A program made the position numbers and the translations under genes. DNA of 64,000 bases from JABFRG01 sp046351415 (GTDB taxonomy: Bacteria; Myxococcota_A; Polyangia; Polyangiales; Polyangiaceae): the NCBI GenBank assembly GCA_046351415.1, contig JAXLYO010000001.1, positions 248,001 to 312,000 of the forward strand, in the 5' to 3' direction. The notes under the pieces are model-generated. The model saw nothing but the letters and a program-made list of their open reading frames with translations, made no database searches and was not told the DNA's origin. Positions 7,366 to 16,217 of this stretch are shown here, in pieces (within the stretch, counting starts at the first letter, position 1; each line of letters opens with the position of its first letter).

Positions 7366-8706
7366 ATGTCTGCGCTCTCCGGTCTGGCGAACATCGGCAA
7401 GGTGCCCGAGCTGCGTAAGCGGCTCACGTTCACATTGCTGCTCCTCGCTGTCTACCGCGTGGGCGTTTTCGTCACCATTCCTGGCGTCGATCGCAACGTT
7501 CTTCGTGCGGTCGTCAGCAAGGGGGGCGGCGGGCTCCTCGGTATCATGAACATGTTTGGAGGCGGTGCGATCAGCAACGCCTCCATCTTCTATTTGGGCA
7601 TCATGCCCTACGTGAGCGCGAGCATCATCTTGCAGCTCCTCACGATGGTGTGGCCCCCGCTCGGTGAGCTTCGCAAGGAAGGCGAAGCGGGCCAGCGAAA
7701 GATCAACCAGTACACGCGCTATGGAACGATCGGACTCTCGATCTTCCAAGGCGTTGCAGCGGCTCTCCAACTCGAGAGCATGAACAACTCCGACCTCGCC
7801 GGTTCCAATCTCGGCGAAGTCGTGCTGCACCCCGGCTGGGGTTTCCGCATCATGAGCGCCCTGACGTTCACGACGGGCACGGCCTTCATGATGTGGATCG
7901 GTGAGCAAGTCACCGAGCGCGGAGTCGGTAACGGCATCTCCCTCATCATCTTCGCGGGTATCGTCGACGGCATCCCCGCCGGCATGCTCGGCTATTTCCA
8001 GACGAATGCGGGCAACATCCAGCCCCTCAATCTGGCTGCAGTCGTTGGCGTCGTGCTTCTCACGGTGGCGGTCATCGTGTTCTTCGAGCGTGGGCAGCGG
8101 CGCATTCCGATTCACTATGCGCGGAGGACGGTCGGAAGACGCGTCTACGGAGCGCAAACTGCGCACTTGCCGCTCAAGGTGAACACGTCGGGCACCATCC
8201 CGCCGATCTTCGCCTCGTCCCTCCTCATGTTCCCGGCCACGCTGGCACACTACAAGGTGCCGCTCATGGCCGACCTCCAAGCGGCGATGAACCGCGGCGA
8301 CTGGCTGTTCAACGTTCTCTATGTTGGTCTCATCGTCTTCTTCTGCTTCTTCTATACGGCGGTCACGTTCCCCGCGGTCGACCTCGCCGATAACCTCAAG
8401 AAGCAGCAAGCGTTCATCCCGTCGATCCGCGCCGGCAAACAAACTGCAGAATACATCGATTTCGTGCTCACCCGCATTACGCTCGGTGGCGCATTCTATG
8501 TAGCTGCAGTGTGCATTGTTCCCACGGTGGTGGGTGAGTGGTTCCGCGTCCCGTTCCGCTGGGGCGGCACCTCCATCATGATCGTGGTCGGCGTCGCTCT
8601 CGACCTCGTGTCGCAAATCGAAACCTATCTGCTGCAACGCAACTACGACGGTCTTTCCGGCGGTGGCGGTGCGGCAACCCGCGTTCGCGGCCGGAGAGAC
8701 GTATGA
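7366..8706 (+). CDS. secY: Preprotein translocase channel subunit SecY
   Basis: SecY forms the inner-membrane protein-conducting channel. 446 residues with about ten hydrophobic segments. Recognisable are the first helix (LTFTLLLLAVYRVGVF), the plug region with GLLGIMNMFGGGA, TRYGTIGLS, TERGVGNGISLIIFAGI, the cytosolic loop QRRIPIHYARR, LPLKVNTSGTIPPIFA and the end LLQRNYDGL. Length is normal. It follows rplO by 12 bases and overlaps adk by 4 nt (ATGA), the usual spc-operon position. Confidence 0.97.
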   Translation: MSALSGLANIGKVPELRKRLTFTLLLLAVYRVGVFVTIPGVDRNVLRAVVSKGGGGLLGIMNMFGGGAISNASIFYLGIMPYVSASIILQLLTMVWPPLGELRKEGEAGQRKINQYTRYGTIGLSIFQGVAAALQLESMNNSDLAGSNLGEVVLHPGWGFRIMSALTFTTGTAFMMWIGEQVTERGVGNGISLIIFAGIVDGIPAGMLGYFQTNAGNIQPLNLAAVVGVVLLTVAVIVFFERGQRRIPIHYARRTVGRRVYGAQTAHLPLKVNTSGTIPPIFASSLLMFPATLAHYKVPLMADLQAAMNRGDWLFNVLYVGLIVFFCFFYTAVTFPAVDLADNLKKQQAFIPSIRAGKQTAEYIDFVLTRITLGGAFYVAAVCIVPTVVGEWFRVPFRWGGTSIMIVVGVALDLVSQIETYLLQRNYDGLSGGGGAATRVRGRRDV

Positions 8707-9326
8707 AACGTATCGTTTTCGTCGGTCCCCCTGGAGCAGGGAAGGGAACCCAAGCGAAGCTTCTCTGCGAGAAGCTCCGCGTGCCCCAAATCTCGACCGG
8801 CGACATGCTTCGTGCTGCGAAGGCGGCGGGCAAGCTTCCCGAAGAACTCGTCCAGAAGATGTCCGCGGGGGGGCTCGTTCCCGACGAAGTCGTCGTCAAG
8901 CTGATTGACGAGCGCACGCAAGAGGGCGACGCGAAGGAGGGTTTTCTCCTCGATGGTTTCCCGCGCACCGTCGCCCAGGCCGAGGCGCTCGAACGCACCC
9001 TGGCCAGCCGGGGCCAAAAGCTCGACGTCGTCGTCGCGCTCGAGGTACCCGAGGAGCTCCTCGTCGAGCGGGCCGTGCTTCGTCGCACCGACAAGAAGAC
9101 CGGCCAGATCTATCACCTCAAGTACAGTCTCCCGCCGCCTGGCGTGGAGCTCGAGCAACGCGCGGACGACCAAGAGTCGGTCGTGCGGGACCGCATCGCG
9201 GTCTACAAGAAGATGACCTCTGACCTGCTGCCTCACTACGAAAAACTCGGACTTCTCAAGAAGATTGACGGAGTAGGAACAGTTGAGCAGGTGTCATCCC
9301 GCCTCTTTGCGGCGGTAGGAGTCTAG
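8703..9326 (+). CDS. adk: Adenylate kinase
   Basis: Converts ATP plus AMP to two ADP. 207 residues from the ATG that overlaps the secY stop. Walker A GPPGAGKGT is at residues 8-16, followed by ISTGDMLRAA (AMP site) and DGFPRTVAQAEAL. The LID segment (RRTDKKTGQIYHLKY) has no zinc-binding cysteines, so it is the non-zinc type. The gene stands between secY and infA; map, often found here, is absent. Confidence 0.97.
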   Translation: MKRIVFVGPPGAGKGTQAKLLCEKLRVPQISTGDMLRAAKAAGKLPEELVQKMSAGGLVPDEVVVKLIDERTQEGDAKEGFLLDGFPRTVAQAEALERTLASRGQKLDVVVALEVPEELLVERAVLRRTDKKTGQIYHLKYSLPPPGVELEQRADDQESVVRDRIAVYKKMTSDLLPHYEKLGLLKKIDGVGTVEQVSSRLFAAVGV

Positions 9327-9333
9327 GAAGAGA

Positions 9334-9576
9334 ATGACTGAACGGAGAGAACGCAAGGAACCGAAGGGCGACAAGCTCGAGTTCGACGGCGCGGTCCAGG
9401 AGGCCCTGCCGAACGCCATGTTCCGCGTAAAGTGCGACAACGGCCTCGTGGTCCTCGCGACCATCAGCGGTCGCATGCGCCAGTTTTACATCCGCATCCT
9501 CCCCGGCGACCGCGTCACCGTCGAGGTGAGCCCCTATGATCCGAGCCGCGGTCGGATCACGTATCGACACAAGTGA
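9334..9576 (+). CDS. infA: Translation initiation factor IF-1
   Basis: IF-1, an S1/OB-fold factor occupying the A site during initiation. 80 residues; conserved FDGAVQEALPNAMFRV, ISGRMRQFYIRILPGD and the final YDPSRGRITYRHK. The charged N-terminus (MTERRERKEPKGDK) is a few residues longer than in E. coli. It lies seven bases after adk; a 92-base gap with no coding signal follows before rpmJ. Confidence 0.96.
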   Translation: MTERRERKEPKGDKLEFDGAVQEALPNAMFRVKCDNGLVVLATISGRMRQFYIRILPGDRVTVEVSPYDPSRGRITYRHK

Positions 9577-9668
9577 AAGTTTGAGCTAGAAACCCCGTCC
9601 CCCGTCGAAAAAGGCCAAGAAAGCCTATTTCGAAGCGGAACAGCCCCTGAAGTATCAAGGATTCGATC

Positions 9669-9782
9669 ATGAAGGTCCGCCCCTCCGTCAAGAAAGTCTG
9701 CGACAAGTGCAAAGTGGTTCGCCGTAAGGGCGTCGTCCGCATCATCTGCGACAACCCGCGTCACAAGCAGCGCCAAGGCTAA
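9669..9782 (+). CDS. rpmJ: 50S ribosomal protein L36
   Basis: A 37-residue protein starting MKVRPSVKKVCDKCKVV, the L36 signature. It has the zinc-binding C+ form: CxxC at residues 11-14, then C27 and H32 in the CDNPRHKQR tail. An AAGGA ribosome-binding site lies about eight bases upstream. It occupies the standard place between infA and rpsM. Confidence 0.95.
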   Translation: MKVRPSVKKVCDKCKVVRRKGVVRIICDNPRHKQRQG

Positions 9783-9843
9783 GCCCTTCGGCTCCAACAA
9801 CCCAAAGCTTCGACTGAATTAGAGAGAGATAAGAAGAGGAATC

Positions 9844-10224
9844 ATGGCTCGTATTGCAGGCGTCGACCTTCCCAAGCACAAGCAAGTCGCTTACTCGCTT
9901 CCGTACCTCTACGGGATCGGGCACAAGCTCGCGAAGGAGATCTGCGCGAAGACGGGTATCCCCGAGACGAAGAAGACCGAAGAGCTGACGGACGCGGACA
10001 TCCGCAAGATCCGCGAGCTCCTCGAGACCGTCTACAAGGTGGAAGGTGACCTTCGTCGCGAAGTGCAGATGAACATCAAGCGCCTTATGGACCTCGGCTG
10101 CTACCGTGGCCTTCGTCATCGTCGCGGTCTGCCGGTCAACGGCCAGCGCACACACACAAACGCCCGTACCCGCAAGGGCCCCCGCAAGGGCGTTCTCTCT
10201 CGCGCAAAGCCGCCGACGAAGTAA
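9844..10224 (+). CDS. rpsM: 30S ribosomal protein S13
   Basis: S13, in the small-subunit head, contacts P-site tRNA and L5. 126 residues beginning MARIAGVDLPKHKQ, with the helix-two-turn-helix YLYGIGHKLAKEIC and the arginine-rich end CYRGLRHRRGLPVNGQRTHTN. Normal length. Preceded by an AGAGGAATC ribosome-binding site and followed by an unusual 133-base hairpin-rich spacer before rpsK. Confidence 0.97.
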   Translation: MARIAGVDLPKHKQVAYSLPYLYGIGHKLAKEICAKTGIPETKKTEELTDADIRKIRELLETVYKVEGDLRREVQMNIKRLMDLGCYRGLRHRRGLPVNGQRTHTNARTRKGPRKGVLSRAKPPTK

Positions 10225-10225
10225 C

Positions 10226-10301
10226 GAGGGTTTCACCCTCGCCCCAATGAACTGAATTCATTGGGGCCCCACTCCAGAGTTTTGGGTCCCAAGCCCAAAA
10301 C
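10226..10301 (+). promoter_or_regulatory. Three consecutive hairpins between rpsM and rpsK
   Basis: Three perfect inverted repeats stand back to back: GAGGG/CCCTC (10226-10240, 5-nt loop), CCCCAATGAA/TTCATTGGGG (10242-10266, 10 bp, 5-nt loop) and GTTTTGGG/CCCAAAAC (10279-10301, 8 bp, 7-nt loop). None is followed by a run of T. They could be an mRNA leader controlling rpsK, a processing site or weak attenuators. rpsK starts 57 bases beyond the last stem. Confidence 0.5.
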
Positions 10302-10357
10302 AGTGCAGAACGCACCCAAATCAAGTTTCCCCCGTTTCATCCAAGTAGAGAAAAAAA

Positions 10358-10765
10358 ATGGCTACCGCGAAGACCGCCGCTGCTGCAGGCAAGCAACCGA
10401 AGAAGAAGGCAAAGAAGAACGTCGCGACCGGGATCGCGCACATTCAATCGACCTTCAACAACACCACGGTGACGATCACGGACATCAACGGGAATACGAT
10501 CTCGTGGTCGAGTTCGGGGTCGCGCGGTTTCAAGGGTTCGCGAAAGTCGACGCCGTTCGCCGCTCAGCTCGCTGCGGAAGAAGCTGCGCGTCGCGCGATG
10601 GAGCACGGGATGCGCTCCGTGGCGGTCTTCGTGAAGGGGCCCGGCGCTGGTCGCGAGAGCGCCCTCCGTGCGCTCCAGACCGCTGGCTTCAAGGTCACGC
10701 TCATCCGTGACGTGACGCCGGTTCCGCACAACGGCTGCCGCCCCCCCAAGCGCCGCCGCGTGTAA
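10358..10765 (+). CDS. rpsK: 30S ribosomal protein S11
   Basis: S11 lies on the small-subunit platform. 135 residues: a Lys/Ala-rich N-terminus, then VATGIAHIQSTFNNTTVTITD, SSGSRGFKGSRKSTPFAA, KGPGAGRESALRAL and DVTPVPHNGCRPPKRRRV. All S11 hallmarks are present. This is the last gene of the upstream block. The usual next genes, rpsD, rpoA and rplQ, are not adjacent. Confidence 0.97.
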   Translation: MATAKTAAAAGKQPKKKAKKNVATGIAHIQSTFNNTTVTITDINGNTISWSSSGSRGFKGSRKSTPFAAQLAAEEAARRAMEHGMRSVAVFVKGPGAGRESALRALQTAGFKVTLIRDVTPVPHNGCRPPKRRRV

Positions 10766-10868
10766 TTCGAGCGCTCGAACGCTCGCGTGCTGGCGCCGTG
10801 CACCGAAAGGAGCGCGGCGCTTCGCATTTTGTGGTCTCGCGCTAACATGAAGGTCGTGTAACGTTGCC

Positions 10869-10890
10869 GCGCGCCATTTTTGCGCGCTTT
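10869..10890 (+). terminator. Possible weak terminator after rpsK
   Basis: GCGCGC (10869-10874) and GCGCGC (10882-10887) can pair around a 7-nt loop and are followed by TTT. A second stem, CGAGCG/CGCTCG (10768-10785), stands directly behind rpsK. Either could end the ribosomal transcript; neither has a strong T-run. The 10766-10898 gap shows no gene. Confidence 0.3.
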
Positions 10891-10898
10891 GGTGTCCC

Positions 10899-11690
10899 TT
10901 GAATACTCTTCCTCCGCTCCTCAACGTCACCGAAATCCATGATCGCAAGCGCATGCCCGTGTGGTTCTTGCTCGCGGCTGGCGGTGGTGCCGTCAATGCG
11001 AGCGCACTGCTCGCGTGTCGCACGTTCGTGTCGCACGTGACGGGGTGCCTCACGCGCTTCGCCATCGACTATGCCAGCTTTCGTCTCCTCATCGATTACG
11101 CCGCGGTGGTGTTCGCATTCATGCTGGGCGCGATCACGTCGTTCTGGTTTCTCGACGCACGCCGGCTGAAGAAGAAGACGCCTCGTGTCGCGACGCCGCT
11201 CGCACTCGTCGCGATCGTTCTCACGATTGTCGCGTTCATGGGGAGGGGCGGGCACTTCGGACCGTTCGGCCAGACCGTCGAGACCAACGGCGACTTCGTG
11301 CTCCTCGGGTTGCTCGCGTTCGCGATGGGGCTCCAGAATGCGTGCGTCGCCATCACATCAGGCATGGCCGTCCGCACCACGCACATGACCGGCCCCCTCA
11401 CGGACCTCTCGATCGGTGTCGGTGCGCTTCTCACGGACGTTCCACGAAGCGTTCGTCGCATGGCGAAGAGAACGGTGGCTCTTCGCATTACGAAGGTCGT
11501 CGGCTTCGTGACTGGCGGCATGGTCGCAGCCGTCATCGCCCCTCACGTCGAATATGGCGTCTTTCTCTTTCCTGCCGCTGTTACGGCGGTCGGTGCGCGC
11601 CTCCTCCACATTTCGGTCGCTTCTGCGAAGTCTCGTGCCGCAGCAACCGACGTGATCCCCGAATCCGTCAATTCGGTTCGGACGCCTTGA
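10899..11690 (+). CDS. DUF1275 (YoaK-like) membrane protein
   Basis: A 263-residue inner-membrane protein with about six hydrophobic segments. The family pattern is visible: an N-terminal GGAVNA...SHVTG...T block and a central MGLQNA....MAVRTTHMTGPLTDL block. These DUF1275 proteins have no established biochemical role. The frame opens at a TTG (10899) with no clear ribosome-binding site; an ATG at 10953 (MPVWFLLAAGG) would still keep the first membrane segment. It stands immediately downstream of rpsK but is probably not part of the ribosomal operon. A good terminator follows at 11700. Confidence 0.85.
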   Translation: MNTLPPLLNVTEIHDRKRMPVWFLLAAGGGAVNASALLACRTFVSHVTGCLTRFAIDYASFRLLIDYAAVVFAFMLGAITSFWFLDARRLKKKTPRVATPLALVAIVLTIVAFMGRGGHFGPFGQTVETNGDFVLLGLLAFAMGLQNACVAITSGMAVRTTHMTGPLTDLSIGVGALLTDVPRSVRRMAKRTVALRITKVVGFVTGGMVAAVIAPHVEYGVFLFPAAVTAVGARLLHISVASAKSRAAATDVIPESVNSVRTP

Positions 11691-11699
11691 AACGCAGCG

Positions 11700-11730
11700 A
11701 GCCAAGGCTCTCGTGGAGCCTTGGCTTTTC
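11700..11730 (+). terminator. Rho-independent terminator after the DUF1275 gene
   Basis: AGCCAAGGCTC (11700-11710) and GAGCCTTGGCT (11716-11726) form a perfect 11-bp stem with a 5-nt loop, followed by TTTTC on the plus strand. On the minus strand there is no T-run, so it mainly serves the plus-strand gene in this convergent gap. Confidence 0.8.
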
Positions 11731-11747
11731 GCGCGTGTAGCGAAGCT

Positions 11748-13310
11748 TCAGTTCGCGGCGGCTTGCTGCGTCCCCGCGCTCGATGCACTCACGTCGCCGT
11801 TCGAGGCGCCGGTCTTCGCGACGCACTTTCCGCTTCGCATCGTGCAGACCCCGCTCTTCTCGCAGATGAACGAGTTCGTGATGTGCCCACACTGGCTGTC
11901 ACGCTCCGCCGGGCCGAGCACCTTTGACTCGCCGAGGTCGACCGGGCAGCAGTAGGACTCGTCGAGCACGCTATTGTACTGAACCATCGATGGTGCTCCG
12001 CAGGTCGCGACCTTCTTCGAGCGAAGGTCGCCGCTTCCGAGGCCGCTTGCCTTCTCCGTGACCATGCGGGGCGCGCGCGTCCAGACTTCCCACTCCTTCA
12101 GCGCCTTGGTCGGCGGATTGAGCGAGCCGCACTTCGTGCATTGCGGATCGAGGGGGCTCTTCTTGCAGAGGGCCTTGTACGCGACCGTCGGGTCCTCGGG
12201 TACGTCCTTCACCGTGCGCATGTAAAGTCCGTACGTGATCTCCTTCGCATCGTGGTCGGAGCCCGTCGAGAACGTCGTCGCAGTCTCCGGAATCATGTAG
12301 ATGCCCGTCTCTGACGCGAACTTTCCGTTTTTGTCGGCGGAGCGAGAGAGTTGCGCGTAAGGCAGGTTGAACTGCTTGATGACTTCGCCACGCTCGACCT
12401 CGTTGAAGGGGCGCGCTGCGCACTTCTGTGCGTTCTGTGCGCCAGCCTCGCAAGTCGCCATGCCATCACGCATTCCGATGGGCTTCATGATGTTGTCCGA
12501 AAGCCACTGGAACGCTTGCTTGCCGGGTTCGACGGAGCCCGAGTGGCCACCGGTCCCGAGCCAGATCGGACCGTCGCCCGAAACGTTGAGGTCGCCCGAG
12601 AAAATCTTCAGTGTCGAATTCGTCGTCCCGGCGTTCAGGCCATTCTGTCCCCAAATCGAGTTCTGGCGGAGGAAGTCGCGTTCTTCGACCATCTGCTCGC
12701 GGATGACCGAGACGAAGTCGCCGATGGTCTTCGCTTGATGGTGCGTGGCAACCACGTCGACGTAGACGGGGCTCTTGGCACCCGCGAGCGTGCCGATGTT
12801 CTGTCGAGCAAAGATGACGCCCTTGTCGGTCATGCAGTCGGGTTGCGAGCACGCGTCGTACTCGTGCTCTTGCTTTCCGGACATCACGTACTTCGAGGCG
12901 ATGACGGTGCCACCCCAGCCGGCGATGATTCCGTCCTTCGGTCCACGGAAGAAGTTGTAGACGCGTGGGCGCTGCTTCTCGACCTCGTCGATCATGTTGT
13001 TGTACGTGCCGTTCCAGAAGAACTCCGTCATGATGATGATGTCGGGGTCGTGGTCCTTGAACACCGCCTTCACGTATTTGTTCGTCCACGAGCGCGAGCA
13101 ATCGGTCGAGATGGGGCACTGCGCGGCCGCCGTCACGACGCGAAGCTTCTTCGGTACCGAGCCCGTGACGGCAGTCACGTTGTCTTGGATGAGTTCGTCT
13201 TCGGAGCTCGCACTCTCCTCACCTCCGGCGCTTCCGCAGGCCACCGAGAGGAGCGCGACGAGAGTACTCATGCACGAAAATGAGGCGAGATGGCGAGAGC
13301 GATGGTCCAT
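11748..13310 (-). CDS. Endonuclease/exonuclease/phosphatase-fold lipoprotein with Cys-rich C-terminal module
   Basis: 520 residues. The start ATG at 13310 has AAGGA eight bases upstream. A signal peptide leads to a lipobox-like LLSVAC at about residues 21-26, so export and lipid anchoring are likely. The central domain resembles the metal-dependent endonuclease/exonuclease/phosphatase superfamily: IIIMTEFF (metal Glu), VDVVATHHQA, FSGDLNVSGD (GDxN) and GSDHDAKE (catalytic SDH). The substrate could be a nucleic acid, phosphoinositide-like ester or phospholipid; it cannot be told here. From about residue 381 (12170-11814) comes a separate module with ten cysteines and the block SYCCPVDLGES, shared almost block for block with the lipoprotein at 17599-19704. 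A Ser/Ala/Gln tail ends the protein. Confidence 0.8.
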   Translation of the reverse strand: MDHRSRHLASFSCMSTLVALLSVACGSAGGEESASSEDELIQDNVTAVTGSVPKKLRVVTAAAQCPISTDCSRSWTNKYVKAVFKDHDPDIIIMTEFFWNGTYNNMIDEVEKQRPRVYNFFRGPKDGIIAGWGGTVIASKYVMSGKQEHEYDACSQPDCMTDKGVIFARQNIGTLAGAKSPVYVDVVATHHQAKTIGDFVSVIREQMVEERDFLRQNSIWGQNGLNAGTTNSTLKIFSGDLNVSGDGPIWLGTGGHSGSVEPGKQAFQWLSDNIMKPIGMRDGMATCEAGAQNAQKCAARPFNEVERGEVIKQFNLPYAQLSRSADKNGKFASETGIYMIPETATTFSTGSDHDAKEITYGLYMRTVKDVPEDPTVAYKALCKKSPLDPQCTKCGSLNPPTKALKEWEVWTRAPRMVTEKASGLGSGDLRSKKVATCGAPSMVQYNSVLDESYCCPVDLGESKVLGPAERDSQCGHITNSFICEKSGVCTMRSGKCVAKTGASNGDVSASSAGTQQAAAN

Positions 13311-13469
13311 GATGAATTCCTTGCGAGTTTCGAAGGCGTTGGGCTGCGTCTGGGGGAGACGCAGTCACGAATTGCAACGCTCGTGCCCGAAGGGAATGCG
13401 CTCGCAGGCTGTTGAAATTGCACCAGTTTTTGTTTCTGAGCGCGGACACTGCCACCCGAATCCAGGGGC

Positions 13470-13516
13470 CTGCAACACCGTTCAACCCGGGCGCCTGCGT
13501 GTTGCAGATGTTGCAG
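13470..13516. repeat. Short inverted repeat in a 441-base gene-free gap
   Basis: CTGCAACAC (13470-13478) is the exact reverse complement of GTGTTGCAG (13499-13507), and TGTTGCAG recurs at 13509-13516. The site lies in the gap 13311-13751, upstream of the nuclease-like lipoprotein gene. It may be a regulator-binding site or a transcript hairpin. I see no convincing gene elsewhere in that gap; short frames there are Arg-rich and have no ribosome-binding site. Confidence 0.35.
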
Positions 13517-13751
13517 CGCTACGTCCGACCGGTTCGGCGCGCCCGCGGAGGAAGCACGTTGGAGCGCACCATGTACCGCTCGGCACGTCCTCCTATCGGC
13601 GCCCTCGACAGAGGACTTCGCCCCCGTACCGGCTTGCGTACCGTGCCGAAACGACAGAGCGTACATGCCCTTCACATCGCCGCGCGCGAGGTCCGCCCAT
13701 CGCCGACCGTTGACTGTCTCATCCTCAGCTAGGGACAGCCCCAGCCCGTCG

Positions 13752-14066
13752 CTAGCGCCACCACTGGTTACGCAGGCCGACTTGGTAGAGGTCATGCGCA
13801 GCAGCCATCGCGTTGCTCAGGGCCCCGCCCGCTCTCAGCTCCGGCGCATCGACAGCGAGGCGCCCGCCCGATGCCATGGCTAGGGGACCGCCGCGAAGAT
13901 CCACGCCCTTTCCGGCAGCTTCCGCAATGCCACGCCGGACGAGGGCTGTGAGGTCGTTGTCCGCCCCCTTGAGCCCGAAATCTCTTAGCGCGGTGATGGC
14001 GTCCTGAGGAAGGAGATCGCCGCGCTCGACGAGATCAAAGAAATCCGGGACGGGTGATTGCGCCAT
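13752..14066 (-). CDS. Small hypothetical protein
   Basis: A 104-residue soluble protein starting MAQSPVPDFFDLVERGDLLP, with a TCCGGAG ribosome-binding site about six bases before the ATG at 14066. It is rich in Ala, Gly, Leu and Asp, with a likely helical N-half and no membrane segment, signal peptide or motif that I recognise. A longer frame exists upstream but its translation is Cys/His/Pro-rich and unlike a protein. Same strand as the sigma-54 activator upstream, 186 bases away. Function unknown. Confidence 0.55.
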   Translation of the reverse strand: MAQSPVPDFFDLVERGDLLPQDAITALRDFGLKGADNDLTALVRRGIAEAAGKGVDLRGGPLAMASGGRLAVDAPELRAGGALSNAMAAAHDLYQVGLRNQWWR

Positions 14067-14252
14067 GGCAGCTCCGGAGGGAGAAGGTCCATCCAACTCG
14101 ATGCATGGGGCATGCCGCATGCTCGGAAGTCGGAAGACGCACGAAATTCGGCAGAAAGCGGGACTATGCCGCGTCGATTTTGCGCAATGGGATGGTTCGA
14201 ACGCCAAGTTGTGGCCTGTTCGTGTGGCCGCGGAGTTCACAAACGACCATCG

Positions 14253-15686
14253 CTACTCTGAGCGCCCGTGCTTACGCATGAGTTTGTAGAGGTACGTGCG
14301 GTCGAGCTCGGCCTCACGCGCAGCCGACGAGACGTTCTGGTTGTGTCGTTCGAGGAGCTTTTCGACGTAGTAGCGTTCGACCCGATCCGCCCACTGGTCA
14401 CGAAATGCCCGAAATGCCCCCACCGCTGGATGTGCATCGAGCGACAAGTCAATCGCGCTGTGGGAGGGAGCCCGAATGCGCGCCGAGGAGGGCGCCTCGA
14501 TCCCGGTCAGGCTCGGCGAACTCGCTCTCGCGGGAAGATACGGTTGAGAAGAAGAGGCGATAGGAATGCCCACCTGGGATGAAGGAGGGCCGCCCGTGAG
14601 CTCCAATGCCTCGTCCTCTCCCAGCGCCTTCAGGCGATCGATGAAGTTTCGCAGTTCTCGCACGTTGCCCGGCCAGAGCCGCTCGCGAAGCTGTTGGGTG
14701 AGCTCCGGCGAGAGTGCCGTACCCGCCTCTCCCATGAAGTGGACGGCGAGCATTTCGATGTCGTCGAGGCGTTCACGCAAGGACGGAACGGTGATCGGGA
14801 TGACGCCGAGCCGAAAGTAGAGGTCCTCGCGAAACTCGCCGAGCGTCACCATTTTGAGGAGATCTCTGTGGGTAGCCGAGACGAAGCGAACGTCTACCGA
14901 GCGCTGCTCGTTCTCACCAATGCGGCGTACGGTTCGGGCTTCGAGCACGCGCAGAAGCTTGGGTTGCATGCTCTTGGGAAGCTCACCCACCTCATCCAAG
15001 AAAACAGTTCCCCCATTTGCGCTCTCAATCGCACCCGTTCGCGGCCCGACCGCGCCCGTGAAAGCTCCGCGAGTGTGACCAAAGAGTTCCGCGTCGAGCA
15101 AGTGCTCTGGAAGCGATGCACAGTCGACCACGACGAAGGGCCGCGACGCACGTGGTGACGCCGCGTGAAGGCTCCGCGCTACGAGTTCCTTGCCCGTACC
15201 GGTCTCGCCACCAATGAGGACCGACGCGGCGGATGCGGCTACGCGTGCGAGCTTCGCGTAGAGCTCGCGCATCTTCTTGCTGCCGCCGACGAGGTCGTGA
15301 AAACGTGCGTCCGGCCACGCAGGAGCCTCGAACGAAGGAGACGCCTCGTGAATCAGCACGAGTTCGGTATTCCCTAGGACGACCCTTCCTTGGTGCGGCA
15401 CGCGCACGTGTTCCACGCGCAAACCCATGACCGTCGTGCCCGCCTTGGTCTGCAGGTCTCGGACCCACACGCCATCTTCGCGTACGGTGAACTCCGCATG
15501 CAAACGAGCGACGTGGGCGTCCTCGAGACGAATATCGGCGTGCGGCGCGGTTCCTACGATCATGTCACGATCAAGGGTCGCCTGCTTCCGCCCTTCGCGT
15601 GGGTCGTGCCACTCGAGATGAGCGCGACCCGAAAAGGCCTGAGCGTCCGGCGCGCCGATGGCAAGATTCTGCAGTTCAGCGCCCAT
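14253..15686 (-). CDS. Sigma-54-dependent activator with N-terminal FHA domain
   Basis: 477 residues. Residues about 30-115 form a forkhead-associated domain (IVGTAPHADIRLED, ARLHAEF, VWVRDLQTKAGTTVMG), which in this family binds phosphothreonine. The AAA+ domain (about 130-360) has Walker A GGETGTGKE, the sigma-54 contact loop GAFTGA, Walker B-like GGTVFLDEVGELP and an arginine-finger region REDLYFRLG. A Ser/Pro-rich linker leads to a Fis-type helix-turn-helix (NVSSAAREAELDRTYLYKLM). FHA activators of this form are common in myxobacteria and answer to Ser/Thr kinases. The neighbouring kinase at 16218-17402, same strand and upstream, is a plausible but untested partner. Confidence 0.93.
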   Translation of the reverse strand: MGAELQNLAIGAPDAQAFSGRAHLEWHDPREGRKQATLDRDMIVGTAPHADIRLEDAHVARLHAEFTVREDGVWVRDLQTKAGTTVMGLRVEHVRVPHQGRVVLGNTELVLIHEASPSFEAPAWPDARFHDLVGGSKKMRELYAKLARVAASAASVLIGGETGTGKELVARSLHAASPRASRPFVVVDCASLPEHLLDAELFGHTRGAFTGAVGPRTGAIESANGGTVFLDEVGELPKSMQPKLLRVLEARTVRRIGENEQRSVDVRFVSATHRDLLKMVTLGEFREDLYFRLGVIPITVPSLRERLDDIEMLAVHFMGEAGTALSPELTQQLRERLWPGNVRELRNFIDRLKALGEDEALELTGGPPSSQVGIPIASSSQPYLPARASSPSLTGIEAPSSARIRAPSHSAIDLSLDAHPAVGAFRAFRDQWADRVERYYVEKLLERHNQNVSSAAREAELDRTYLYKLMRKHGRSE

Positions 15687-16217
15687 CGCCCCTCATGGCT
15701 CGATGGTGCCTTCGGCTGCTCGAGCGGAGACGAAGTAATTCATTCGTTCGAGTCATGATACGCAAAGAGCAGCACGGGGAATTGGCGATTCTCTGAATCG
15801 CACCTTTGGATCGGGGGCCATGTGGGGGAAGAGTGACCAAAATCTCGTAACGATTCACACTTCGGGGGAGGGGGGCCTTTCGGTTCTTGCATCGAAAGCA
15901 GCAACCGTGCCGGTTCCGCTCACGGCAGCATTTTTCGCGGGCGGCTGATGGTTTTGTTCGGGTTCGCGCAGAAACGGAAGGATTCTCCTCCCCGATGAGT
16001 CCGCCATCGCCACAGAGCGCCGCCGTTGTGGCCATCGCAGCCACATGGCTGGGCCACAAACGCCTCTGAATACTTCAGAGCCTCGCGAAAATGCATTCGT
16101 TTGCCGGCTTCGAGACGTCGGCATGCCGTTTGCGATACGCGAAGGAACATCGGCGCAAGGGCGTCGAGGGCGACCACCACCTGGCGCGCAGGATTGCCCG
16201 TCCTGCGCGTTCGTCTT
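15687..16217. other. Gene-free interval between kinase and sigma-54 activator
   Basis: About 530 bases with no convincing coding frame. The frames that exist on both strands are rich in Arg, Cys and Pro and lack ribosome-binding sites. It must contain any promoter of the activator gene. I saw no clear sigma-54 (GG-N10-GC) or sigma-70 box. Confidence 0.4.

Noticed and set aside
15676..16124. Minus-strand frames in the gap before the sigma-54 activator
   Set aside because: Cys/Arg/Pro-rich with no start signals; mutual overlap suggests chance frames in GC-rich DNA.
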